64,000 nucleotides of DNA, from contig BSBM01000150.1 in assembly GCA_027924585.1 (NCBI GenBank), positions 19,760,001-19,824,000 on the forward strand. The letters run 5' to 3'. The first letter of the stretch is position 1. Each line of letters opens with the position of its first letter. The notes under the pieces were generated by a model. The model made no database searches. It was not told the origin of the DNA and saw nothing but the letters and a program-made list of their open reading frames with translations. A program made the translations under genes and the position numbers. Source of the DNA: Larix kaempferi (taxonomy: Eukaryota > Streptophyta > Pinopsida > Pinales > Pinaceae). This document shows, in pieces, positions 24,814 through 35,767 of the stretch.

Positions 24814-25110
24814 TGGTTGGGGAGAGAGAGACTAGAGGGAGGTGTGAGTGACAAAGAAAGTGGGAGGTTGTGTGTGATAGGGAAGGAGGAATCACTGGGG
24901 TGGCAAGGACAAAGATGGTGTAACGAAGAGAAAGCGACATAGAGGGAGGGAGGTAAAGGGAGTGAGGGACAGATCCAGGGATAGATCTAGAGAAAGATAT
25001 AGGGAGGGAGGGATACAAGGTGAGATAGAGAGGGAAGGGGGAGGGATAAAGGCACATAGGGTTAGTGATTAAGGGAGAGCGAAGGGAGCGAGTTCTATAG
25101 GGACCTGGAT
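24055..25110 (+). repeat. One-kilobase purine-rich (GA/GGG) tract with GT and GA microsatellites
   Basis: The plus strand is overwhelmingly A and G for about 1 kb, including G runs (24061-24066, 24552-24562), a (GT)n(GA)n block at about 24772-24812 and many GGGAGGGA-type motifs. Minus-strand frames here (for example 24437-25057) are Ser/Pro/Leu-rich artefacts of this composition. The tract could adopt triplex or G-quadruplex structures; this is inference. Confidence 0.75.
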
Positions 25111-25136
25111 AATTGCGAATATAAAGAGAAGGTGGA

Positions 25137-25385
25137 TACCCTCCTCGTCATCATCTTCATCACCATCACCATCATCATCACCATCTTCATCATCATCACT
25201 GTCATCATCGTCATCAACATATTCATCATCATTGTCATCTCTAGGTTCCTCATCAACATCTCCATCTTCATCATCTTCTTCATCATCATCATCATCATCA
25301 TCTTCATCATCATCACCATCATCATCATCATCAACATCTTCATCATCACTATCATCATCATCATAAACATCTTCATCCTCATTGT
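25137..25385 (+). repeat. CAT/ATC trinucleotide microsatellite
   Basis: About 250 bp of imperfect CAT, CTT and CAC triplets, such as CATCATCTTCATCACCATC. It joins the purine tract to the minisatellite. Poly-Ile and poly-Met frames here are artefacts. Confidence 0.85.
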
Positions 25386-26287
25386 TCCATAAATAGAGCT
25401 CTAGGTTCTACCTATAATGTTCATGGTTCCATAACTAGATCTCATGGTTCCACCAACAATGTTCATAAATAGAGCTCATGGTTCCACCAACAATGCTCAT
25501 GGTTCCATAAATAGAGCTCATGGTTCCACCAATAGAGCTCATGGTTCCATTAATAGAGCTCATGGTTCCATAACGAAAGCTCATGGTTCCATAACTAAAG
25601 CTCATGGTTCCCCCAACAATTCTCATGGTTCCATAAATAGAGTTCATGGTTCCACCAACAATGCTCATGGTTCCATAATAGAGTTCATGGTTCCATAACT
25701 AAAGCTCATGGTTCCACCAATAATGTTCATGGTTCCATAAATAGAGCTCATGGTTGCACCAACAATGTCCATAACTAGAGCTCATGGTTCCACCAACCAT
25801 GCTCATGGTTCCATAAATAGAGGTCTTGGTTCCACCAATAATGTTCATGGTTCCATAACTAGAGGTCATGGTTCCACCAACAATCCTCATGGTTCCACCA
25901 ATAATGTTCATGGTTCCATAACTAGAGGTCATGGTTCCACCAACAATCCTCATGGTTCCACCAATAATGTTCATGGTTCCATAACTAGATCTCATGGTTC
26001 CATAACTAAAGCTCATGGTTCCCCCAACAATTCTCATGGTTCCATAAATAGAGCTTGTGGTTCCACCAACAATGCTTATGGTTCCACCAACAATGCTCAT
26101 GGTTCCATATATAGAGATCATGATTCCACCAAAAATGTTCATGGTTCCATAAATAGAGCTCATGGTTCCACCGACAATGTCCATAAATAGAGCTCATGGT
26201 TCCACCAACAATGCTCATGGTTCCATAAATAGAGCTCTTGGTTCCACCTATAGTGTTCATGGTTCCATAACTAGAGCTCATGGTTTC
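25386..26287 (+). repeat. 21-bp minisatellite, left arm (forward orientation)
   Basis: About 43 units of 21 bp. Two main types alternate, CATGGTTCCACCAACAATGC(T) and CATGGTTCCATAAATAGAGC(T), sharing the core CATGGTTCC. Units differ by a few substitutions. The array is open in several frames because its period is a multiple of three. Confidence 0.92.
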
Positions 26288-28639
26288 ATCATGCGTCAAC
26301 TTTTCCAAAGGCCAGAGGATGCTATTATAACCATGAACATTGTTGGTGGAACCATGAGCACTATCTGTGGAACCATGAGCTCTATTTATGGAACCATGAG
26401 CCTTATTGGTGGAACCATGAGCATTGTTGGTGGAACCATGAACTCTATTTATGGAACCATGAGAATTGTTGGGGGAGTCGTGAGAATTATTGGTGGAACT
26501 GTGAGCTCTATTTATGGAACCATGAGCATTATTGGTGGAACCATGAGCTATAGTTATGGAACCATGAACATTATTGGTGGAACCATGAGCTCTAGTTATG
26601 GAACCTTGAGCATTGTTGGTGGAACCATGAGCATTGTTGGTGGAACCATGAGCACTATTTATGGAACCATGAGCTCTAATTATGGAACCATGAGCATTGC
26701 TGGTGGAACCATGAGCACTGCCCGTGGAACCATGAGATCTAGTTATGGAACCATGAGCATTGTTGGTAGAACCATGAGCTCTATTTATGGAACCATGAGA
26801 ATTGTTGAGGGAACCATGAACTTTAGTTGTGGAACCATGAGATCTAGTTACGGAGCCATGAACATTATTGGTAGAAGCATGAGCACTATTGGTGGAACCA
26901 TGAGCTCTATTTATAGAACCATGGGAATTATTGGTGGAACCATGAGCTCTAGTTATGGAACCATGAACACTGTATGTGGAACCATGAGCTTTAGTTATGG
27001 AACCATGAGCATTGTTGGTGGAACCATGAGCACTATCCATGGAACCATGAGCATCGTTGGTGGAACCATGATAATTTTTGGGAGAACCATGAGCTTTAGT
27101 TATGGAACCATGAGATCTAGTTATGGAGCCATGAACATTATTGGTGGAAGCATGAGCACTAATGGTGGAAGCATGAGCACTTTTGGTGGAACCATGAGCT
27201 CTATTTATGGAACCATGAGCATTATTTGTGGAACCATGAGCTCTAGTTATGGAACCATGAATATTATTGGTGGAACCATGAGCATTGTCTGTGGAATCAT
27301 GAGCTCTAGTTATGGAACCATGAGCTCTAGTTATGGAACCATGAGCATTGTTGGTGGAACCATGAGCACTATTTATGGAACCATGAGCATTGTTGGTGGA
27401 ACCATGAGCTCTAATTATGGAACCAGCATTGTTGGTGGAACCATGAGCACTTTCCATGGAACCATGAGATCTAGTTATAGAACCATGAGCATTGTTGGTG
27501 GAACCATGAACTCTATTTATGGAGCCATGAAAATTGTTGGGGGAACCATGAGCTTTAATTATGGAACCATGAGATCTAGTTACAGAGCCATGAACATTAT
27601 TGGTGGAACCATGAGCACTATTGGTGGAACCATGAGCTCTATTTATGGAACCATGAGCATTATTGTTGGAACCATGAGCTTTAGTTATGGAACTATGAAT
27701 ATTATTGGTGGAACCATGAGCACTGTACGTGGAACCATGAGCTCTATTTATGGAACTGTGAGAATTGTTGGATGAACCATGAGCTTTAGTTATGCAACCA
27801 TGAGATCTAGTTACATATCCATGAACATTATTGGTGGAAGCATGAGCACTATTGATGGAACCATGAGCTCTATTTATGGAACCATGAGCATTATTGGTGG
27901 AACCATGAGCTCTAGTTATGGAAGCATGAACATTATTGGTGGAACCATGAGCACTATCTGTGGAACCATGAGCTTTAGTTATGGAACCATGAGCTCTAGT
28001 TATGGAACCATGAGCATTTTTGGTGGAATCATGAGCATTGTTCGTGGAACCATGAGCTCTAATTATGGAACCATGAGCATTGTTCGTGGAACCATGAGCA
28101 CTGTCCGTGGAACCATGAGATCTAGTTATGGAACCATGAGCATTGTTGGTGGAACCATGAGCTCTATTTCTGGAACCATGAGAATTGTTGGGGGAACCAC
28201 GACCTTTAGTTATGGAACCATGAGATCTAGTTACAGATCCATGAGCACTATTGGTGGAACCATGAGCATTATTGGTGGAACCATGAGCATTGTTGGTGGA
28301 ACCATGGGCTCTATTTATGGAACCATGAGCATTGTTGGTGGAACCATGAGCTTTAGTTATGGAACCATGAACATTATTGGTGGAACCATGAGCATTGTCC
28401 ATGGAACCATGAGCTTTATTTATGGAACCATGAGCATTATTGGTGGAACCATGAGCATTGTTGGAGGAACCATGAGCTCTATTTATGGAACCATGAGAAT
28501 TGTTGGGGGAACCATGAGCATTATTGGTGGAACCATGAGCTCTATTTATGGAACCATGAGCATTATTCACTGCAGAATTTGAACCCAAAATTCGACGACA
28601 GCCGACGAAAAGGACTGTGTCGTCGGATTTCACCTTCAA
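26006..28639 (-). other. 877-codon open frame through the minisatellite flip (coding status doubtful)
   Basis: A frame from an ATG at 28639 begins with a non-repeat stretch (MKVKSDDTVLFVGCRRILG). It continues as a heptapeptide repeat of the type AHGSTNN / AHGSINR / SHGSITR for over 700 residues, crosses the array flip near 26.3 kb (NSILWPLEKLTHDETM), and ends as the antisense heptad GTMSxxG. The plus strand is also largely open (26162-27775 and 27779-28582). Few repeat codons are one change from a stop, so a long frame is expected by chance. No signal peptide, known domain or splice support is seen. It is most likely non-coding. Confidence 0.25.
26325..28569 (-). repeat. 21-bp minisatellite, main arm (inverted orientation)
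   Basis: About 107 units carry the reverse complement of the left-arm unit (plus strand GGTGGAACCATGAGCATTGT and GGAACCATGAGCTCTATTTA types). Marker variants recur at intervals of about 11-13 and 20-22 units, so there is a higher-order structure. One unit near 27421 is shortened by 3 bp. Confidence 0.92.
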
Positions 28640-28711
28640 AATTATGAAATTTGATTTTTTTTTAAGTTGATAGAAGCATCCGTCGGATATCCGATGGCAC
28701 GTGGATATCCG
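28570..28711. other. Unique 140-bp island with hairpins inside the minisatellite
   Basis: Non-repeat sequence interrupts the array. It has a stem CGACGACA (28593-28600) / TGTCGTCG (28618-28625) with a 17-nt loop, and a perfect 12-bp palindrome TCGGATATCCGA (28683-28694) followed by a second GGATATCCGATG. It may be a remnant of an inserted element or of ancestral flanking DNA. Confidence 0.6.
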
Positions 28712-29798
28712 ATGAGCTCTATTTATGGAACCCTGAGCATTATTGGTGGAACCATGAGCTCTATTTATGGAACCATGAGCATTGTTGGTGGAGCCGTGAA
28801 CAATGTAGGTGGAACCATGTAAACTGCATACAACGCCATGTGTAATTAAGGAACCTTGAACAACGTTGGTGGAACCAAGAATATCATTAGCATTTATTTA
28901 TGTACCATGACAAACCATGAACATTGTTGGTGGAACCATGAGCTCTATTTATGGAACCATGAGCATTGTTGATGGAACCATGAGAATTGGTGGTGGAACC
29001 ATGAGCAATGGTTTCCAAGTGGTGGAACCATGAGCGTTGTTGGTGGAACCATGAGCTCTATTTATGGAACCATGAGCATTGTTGGTGGAACCATGAGAGC
29101 TAGTTATGGAACCATGAGCATTATTGGTGGAACCATGAGCATTGTTGGTGGAACCATGAGCTTTATTTATGGAACCATAAGAATTGTTGGAGGAACCATG
29201 AGCTTTAGTTATGGAACCATGAGATCTAGTTATGGAACCATGAACATTATTGGTGGAACCATGAGCGTTATTGCTGGAACCATGACCTCTATTTATGGAA
29301 CCATGAGCATTATTGGTGGAACCATGAGCATTGTTGATGGAACCATGAGAACTGTTCGTGGAACCATGAGCATTGTTGGTGGAACCATGAGCTCTATTTA
29401 TGGGACCATGAGCTTTAGCTGTGGAACAATAAGATCTAGTTATGGAACCATGAGCATTGTTGGTGGAACCATGAGCTCTATTTATGGAACCATGCGCTTT
29501 ATTTATGGAACCATGAGAATTGTTGTGGGGACCCTGAGCTTTAGTTATGGAACCATGAGATCTAGTTATGGAACCATAAGCACTATTGGTGGAACCATCA
29601 ACATTATTGGTGGAACCATGAGCACTATTTATGGAACCATGAGAATTGTTGGGGGAACTATGAGCATTATTGGTGGGACCATGAGCACTATACGTGGAAC
29701 CACGAGCTCTATTTATGGAACCATGAGCATTATTGGTGGAACCATGAGCTCTAGTTATGGAACCATGAACATTATTGGTGGAACCATGAGCTCTATCA
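28712..29798 (-). repeat. 21-bp minisatellite, third block (same orientation as main arm)
   Basis: About 50 units of the same family. The stretch 28797-28925 is badly degraded; the rest, 28926-29798, is regular. Minus-strand translation again gives AHGSTNN/AHGSINR heptads. The block stops abruptly at GAGCTCTATC, after which a different repeat begins (29818). Confidence 0.9.
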
Positions 29799-29817
29799 AC
29801 TTCTTGCATGCACTTAA

Positions 29818-30235
29818 GTGCACTCACTATGGAGTTTCCATGGACACTATGGTCTATATGGTTACTACAAGGTATTCTTCTTCCTTTGTTATACTTCAAT
29901 ATCCTACTCATATATGCTCTACTCAACTATGGAAAAACAAGCAATATAATAAGAATGAAAACTATTCATTTTCTAATGATCAAGTATTAACATTGTCTAC
30001 TAGCCATATATGGTTAGGGTCGAGTTTTTTGCATGCCTCAACCACCAATTAGTATTAGAGTTTTGATCCTCTAGAATATTCTTAAAATTTCACATGTGTG
30101 TGTAATAGAAATTAACATTGCATCCACTCACTACATGCTAGTTAATAAGATATGCCAACCTACACAAAGCATTAATTTTGCATACAAACTCCAATTGAAG
30201 ACAATTTTTCATTCTTTGAAATCTCTTAATGTGTA
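29818..30235 (+). repeat. Diverged dispersed repeat, copy 1 (partner at 34994-35440)
   Basis: Collinear blocks are shared with 34994-35440, such as CACTCACTATG, CTTCAATATCC, TCAACTATGGAA, CTCAATTAGT-like sequence and TCAATGTGTAAAA-like sequence, in the same orientation. There is no coding signal. The family is unknown. Confidence 0.6.
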
Positions 30236-31429
30236 AAACATTGCTAAGATACTAAGAGATAAGATCCTAATTTTTTTCCCCAAAATTATTGTAAAATAGC
30301 TTAAAGGACTTTATCAAGTTCACAAATAAGCCACCCATAAAATGATCCCTATATCAAATAAATAACAAATTTTACCATAATCAATTTCAATTTCATCTTT
30401 ACATCTTACAAATGATAAGTTCCATACTATGTATGTCTTTTTAAAAGTATAAACAAATATAACATGAACCATTCACTAGAAAATAAACTACACATACCAT
30501 AAATCTTTAACCCATACAAGTTGAGCTTAGGAAAATAAAGATGATTTTTATCCAAATGTAATATTGATTTTAGTTAATAATTTTATGACTTAATAGTTAA
30601 TTGATTTTATAATTCAAATATGGGTTATATAATAAATAAATTAACTAAATTATTAACTATAATGTACATTGTATTTATCTTTTCTTTCCTTAAAAAAACA
30701 TAAATATTAAAAGTTAATTAATCCATCTCTATCTATACATGTGTAATATGATAATAAACCTTATTTTACATGGACATTATTTCAATAAAATTAGTTTTAA
30801 TAAAGGGTGGATACTTTTATGAGCAATTAATCGATGGAGAAATGTATTTACTAAGCAATATTGGGAAACATAAATGGTTATGCATGCAACCAATTTTTTC
30901 TCACATTACAAAACTTTAACATTAAGTATAATAAGAAGATCTTGCATTTTAAATAATTCTATGAAACATTTTTCCTCTATAGATTTTCAATTTGGCTAAA
31001 CTATAAGTGATGTTAATTAAGACATTTTGGAGGGTTTTGTACAAATCCTCATCATGAAAATGGAAATTTTATATAGGCTTATTAAACATGAAGGTGGATG
31101 TAGATTTTGACAATTTTGAAGAATGTGAAATTAATGGAAGTAGGTTGGTTGAATAATATTTTTTGAAATTTTGTGTCCATTTATGTAAGATGGTAATTTT
31201 GTGGATAATTTTGATTTGAAAGAAGATTGTGTTAATTAATTAGGTTTTATTGAAATTACAAGTTCTTCATTGAGTAGTTGGTTATTTTTTAACATTGTTA
31301 AATGAAGTGTGTAATTAAACTTTACTTTTTTCAATTATGGTACAATTATATTTGCAACATTTTAATATTGATAGGTTTGATCAATATATATATCCTTCAA
31401 AATTAAATTAAAACCAACCTTTCAAATTT
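30236..31429. other. Intergenic, AT-rich, nothing recognised
   Basis: Long A/T-rich sequence without open frames of note and without repeats that I can match elsewhere in the window. Confidence 0.5.
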
Positions 31430-32330
31430 GATCACTGAGATTGACAGTTAAAGCTAGTTATGACTCACTTCATCAAGAGGAGCAACAACTACTTTTAGAT
31501 ATTGCTTGTTTTTGCATAGGAGAAGACATGGATAAGTGGATTAGAATATGGGGTGGATTAGGGTGGAATGGTTTGGTGGGGCTTCGAAATCTGGAAAACA
31601 AGCGTCTGGTAGAGATGAATAGTAAAACTAAGATAGGAATGCATGATCACCTAATTAGAGACCGGGGAAGAACTATTGCTAGGGAAAGAGAAATGTTGTG
31701 TCGGCTTTGGAATTCCATCAAGTACGTTCATGATCTATTCAAGGAATCATCGGATGTAAGTGTTTCAATCAGGAAACCCCTATATCTATATCAAATACTT
31801 TCCATATTTTTTTATTCATATAAATTTGTCACTTACTATGTTATAATATTGCCTTTTATGAACAAACATGTAATACCTGAAGTGCATGGAATCAGGATGT
31901 CTCCTCAGTCCACCCTTGGATATAATTGCGAGGGATTGTCCTACTTAGATTCAGAAAACCCAATGATCAAGAAATTGCAACTTTTTTAAATTGAAGGTGA
32001 TTTTGTAGAAGGTATATTGACTAGAGTGCAATTATCACATATCATATGGAATATTCACATCTCCCAACCTTGGCTGAAGAATTTAATCATCACTCCTCTT
32101 TGAAATATCTAAATTCAATGACCACAAATTGCAAATTCTTTCAAATTCTTTGGGAAATTTAACAAATCCAACATATCAATTTTTCTAAATGCATGAGTTT
32201 GAAGATCCTCCCAAATCCCTTGGGAGATTTGATAAATTTCCAACACATTGATTTGTCTCATTGTAAAAGTTTGGAGGTCCTCCCTAACCCATTTTTAAAT
32301 GTGTTTGTAATAATAGGTTGGCATGGTAGT
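31430..32330 (+). pseudogene. TNL-type resistance gene fragment (ARC2/winged-helix region and first LRRs)
   Basis: The first part (31441-31755) reads KASYDSLHQEEQQLLLDIAC (winged-helix region), then GWNGLVGLRNLENKRLVEMN and the MHDHLIRDRGRTIARE segment, equivalent to the MHDLLRDLGR box of TNL proteins. A good splice donor (GAT|GTAAGT) follows at 31755. The next segment (about 31900-32130) reads TLGYNCEGLSYLDSENPMIK, and at 32190-32300 there is a clear leucine-rich repeat, LKILPNPLGDLINFQHIDLS. Stops and frame changes occur from 31987 on, and the fragment ends at a TA/GA microsatellite. TIR, P-loop and kinase-2 parts are missing. Wording is closest to conifer TNLs. Confidence 0.78.
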
Positions 32331-32354
32331 GGTATTACATTGGAAATGTATGAA

Positions 32355-32515
<161 letters not shown>

Positions 32516-32832
32516 ATCATTATCTATATGGACTTATGATTTGGCTATATTCAGAAGGAGGATGTAACTTGAAGAGAAGCAACGTAGATTGCAATAACTG
32601 ATGAAATTGACGAGGAGGAACATATAGAGAAAAATTCATAATGGTTGATGTGAGAAAAAAATTGGCAGTCAAGCTATTTGATGCCAGAGGCCAAATAATA
32701 TTAAAGAGAAAAAACATTCATAGAATTTACATATTTACCACATCGAGAGAGGAAGTGTGAAATTATAAGTTGTCTGCAAACAAGCAACACACCGAGGATC
32801 TTGGAAAAAGGAAACATGACAAGGATGTGTGG

Positions 32833-34147
32833 TTTTTGAAAGGCTAGGTTCAACACATTATTCAAACATAGAATGGAAGCACATGCAATAATCCTATCAA
32901 GAAAAACAAAAGTGTATTTGAACATTCAACTAACTGTATTCATTCTTGAAATGGTATTTATACATCATGTGAAGAGGTTGGAGTTGTTACACTTGCTCCA
33001 ACTAATCTTTAGTTAGAATAAATTAACACAAAATAGTGATGACAGTTAAGAGACCCGAATGGTACCCCAACATTTCCCCACCCCAAAACTCTTCTTCGTC
33101 TCGAAGAGAACAAGTATGCAGTAACATCCTTGACTTGTGATTCTTCAACTTCCATCAGTTGTATTATTCTATGATATGTATGATGATTTAGTCGGTAACT
33201 AATCCCATCTCCTTTTATGATGTGACCGATCATCAACCGAACAACAAATCAATAGTGATTTAATTGAACTGGTCAATCGAGAATTCAAGTGATTGAACTG
33301 TATGTAGACAGGTCGACCATGGTGTTGGTCATCGAAATAAGAAACTCGTTCAACCATTCATTCGACGACAATCTTTGTGTATATATGGAAGTCCTCCACA
33401 AGTTAATCTTCCAAATGTAATCAACATACCATTGAGGAACAAGTATACTTCCTTGGTCGATAGATTTCCTAACCAACAAGCTTCTATTCGATGGGTTGAC
33501 AAAAATGTCATGGCCAAAGGAAACTGTAAGCTAATCGGTGATCGATACTATAGGATTGATCAACAATATTCTATATTGCGAGTAGACATACTCCATTATT
33601 AACATATGGTCAACACATTATAATGTTTGATCAATTTTTTGCAGAGTTTGATAAGTAGAACAATGATGCTCCTCGTGTGGCTATATAGGCACAATATTGA
33701 TATATTCGCTAAATATTCCTCAAATTTTTGAACCCATAAATCAACTCTCCATAGTCGTGTCGTCAACCAAATTTCTTGTAAGAATTTCTTCAGCATGTGT
33801 TTCTTCTTGTTGGTTTTTTGACACTCCTCGTCTCATTTGAGGTTTGCTTGCCTCCATCTACTGCTACTGTCACCCAGACCAAATGGAGGACGACAATGGT
33901 GCCAAAGTGTTGAAAGGATAGGTTCAACACAACATTCAAGCCCATAATGGAAATATGAGCAATAATCCTATCAATAAAAACAAAAGTGGAGTCGAATGTT
34001 CAACTAATTGTGTTCATTCTTGAAATTGTATTTATACATCATGCGAAGAGGTTGGAGCGGGTGTAACCACTCCAATTGCTTTTTAGTTAGAATACATTAA
34101 CATAAAATAGTGATGACAGTTAAGGGACACAAAGTCTCCCCACAACA
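32833..34147 (-). mobile_element. TRIM-like miniature LTR element (Gypsy-type primer site)
   Basis: Two direct repeats of about 240 bp (32833-33072 and 33908-34147) at roughly 80% identity by eye enclose 835 bp. The right copy starts TGTTGAAAGG and ends CCCCACAACA. On the minus strand the LTR is followed by TTTGGCACCATTGTCG, resembling the TGGCGCCGTTGCCGG primer site of plant Gypsy elements. The other LTR is preceded by the purine tract GGGGTGGGGAAA. No gag or pol is visible. Flanks GTGTG/GTGTT may be a mutated target duplication. Confidence 0.68.
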
Positions 34148-34993
34148 GTGTTCTATAAAAGGAAGTTACTCACTTGCTATAAAAGTATGAAGGCATATCT
34201 TGAAATTATAATTTGATTGTAACCTTAAAAACCTTGAAATGACTAGATACTAAGGAGTATTTTTTCATGGTTTATACTTCTCTCTTATCTTTTTCATTTC
34301 CCTTATCTTGTCATAAAGAAAATCCTAAAGAGGTAGCTACAAAGGATAAGGAAATGCAAGATAATGTTCTACATCAACAACTTGGGTTCAAAGGTAAATA
34401 TTTTTTTTTTGAAAGTGACAACATTTTAGGACAACTCAATCAAAGTGGCTACAACTATATGAAAATTCCCTATTTCCCAATAAGTGGATTACATAAAATA
34501 AATACAGGAAGAATGAACTACCATATAAAATTGCAAGAAAACATTGAAATTGAAACCAATAAAACATAGGAATACCATAGTTGGGATGGACTCTAAATAC
34601 GTTGGGCAATGAAGATCTATGAATGCAACATTAATATAAATGTGCGACATGGATGGAAAGGTAAATTTGATATGGAATCCAGATATATCTATTAAATCAC
34701 TCATATATGTAATGGAAACAATAGAAAACTCAACGATCGATCGATCGGTCTATCTAATAGAACCAATAAACAACAAATATAGTGTATTATTGCAGATCTT
34801 CAAACTTAATTGTTACTAGCTTAACACATAGATACTAAATAAATTGAAATTGAAATGAAAGAAACACACCATCCGCATGATGAAAAGAAGATGTACCCCA
34901 GGAAAACCCATTATGCGAAATACCCAACTACAAGGTGAGGCCTGGGCTTTGTGTTTTTATTCTCAGTTATGAAATGCAAATATAGAAAAAGGG
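34148..34993. other. Intergenic, no gene recognised
   Basis: A 100-codon plus frame (34267-34569) has no recognisable features. The rest is AT-rich. Confidence 0.45.
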
Positions 34994-35440
34994 GCACTCA
35001 CTATGAAGTTGCAATGGACTTTGTGGCCAATATGGATTCTACAAGATCTTCCACTTCCCTTGTCATGCTTCAATATCCCACTCCGAGATGCTTTAATCAA
35101 CTATGGAACAATAAACAATAAAATAAGAATGGAACCCCTTCCTTTCCTAGTGTCCCAGTATTTAACATAGCCTCATAGCCAACTAGGGTTAGGGTTAGGA
35201 TTTTTCCATGTCTTAACCCTCAATTAGTGTAAGGGTTTTGTACCATCTAGAATCTTCTTAAAAGACCATGCATAAATAGCTCCACATGTGTGAGTAATGT
35301 GAGTTGACGTGGCATCAACTCAACATTATGGTGGTCAACATGATAGGTCAACCTGCATAAGGAATAACTTTCACATCCAAACTCTAAGGTGATATTTGCA
35401 TAGTTAGAAAGCTTTCAATGTGTAAAAGATTTGAAGGGGC
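34994..35440 (+). repeat. Diverged dispersed repeat, copy 2 (partner at 29818-30235)
   Basis: This is the same order of blocks as copy 1, with a short GGGTTAGGGTTAGG run near 35188 that is not an extended telomere array. It adds nothing coding. Confidence 0.6.
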
Positions 35441-35767
35441 TCAAAGCTATGTATGCAAATACTTGACCCCTAAGATGACTAGTTGAAGCCTCAAATGGGC
35501 TCCAAAAGGTTTTGCACCTCAAATCACCAAAGGAGGACATGTCCCTAAAATAGACACTACAAGCTAATAATTTCAAATTTTCATCAAGAAAGTACCAAAA
35601 TAGATGACAAATTATCTATTAATCCTTCTTGGATCATTGATGCATGTGAATAAGAACATGCTTGATGGTACAAGAGGATATTGGACCACTATGAATATGA
35701 CTTTTCTTATAAAATTAAACATTTAAGTTTAATTTAATATAAGTAATTGATTTAAATATATATACAC

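Noticed and set aside
24267-25057. Long Ser/Pro/Leu-rich frames on the minus strand
   Set aside because: They are translations of the purine-rich tract; overlapping frames all look alike and there is no domain.
25095-25392. Poly-Met and poly-Ile frames on both strands
   Set aside because: Product of the CAT/ATC trinucleotide repeat.
26162-28582. Plus-strand frames of 537 and 267 codons
   Set aside because: Antisense reading of the 21-bp repeat; a period divisible by three with few stop-prone codons explains the openness.
25386-29798. CRISPR array
   Set aside because: Units are contiguous 21-mers without unique spacers, in a plant genome.
35180-35196. Telomere-like GGGTTAGGGTTAGG
   Set aside because: Only about two short units and not the plant TTTAGGG form in an array.
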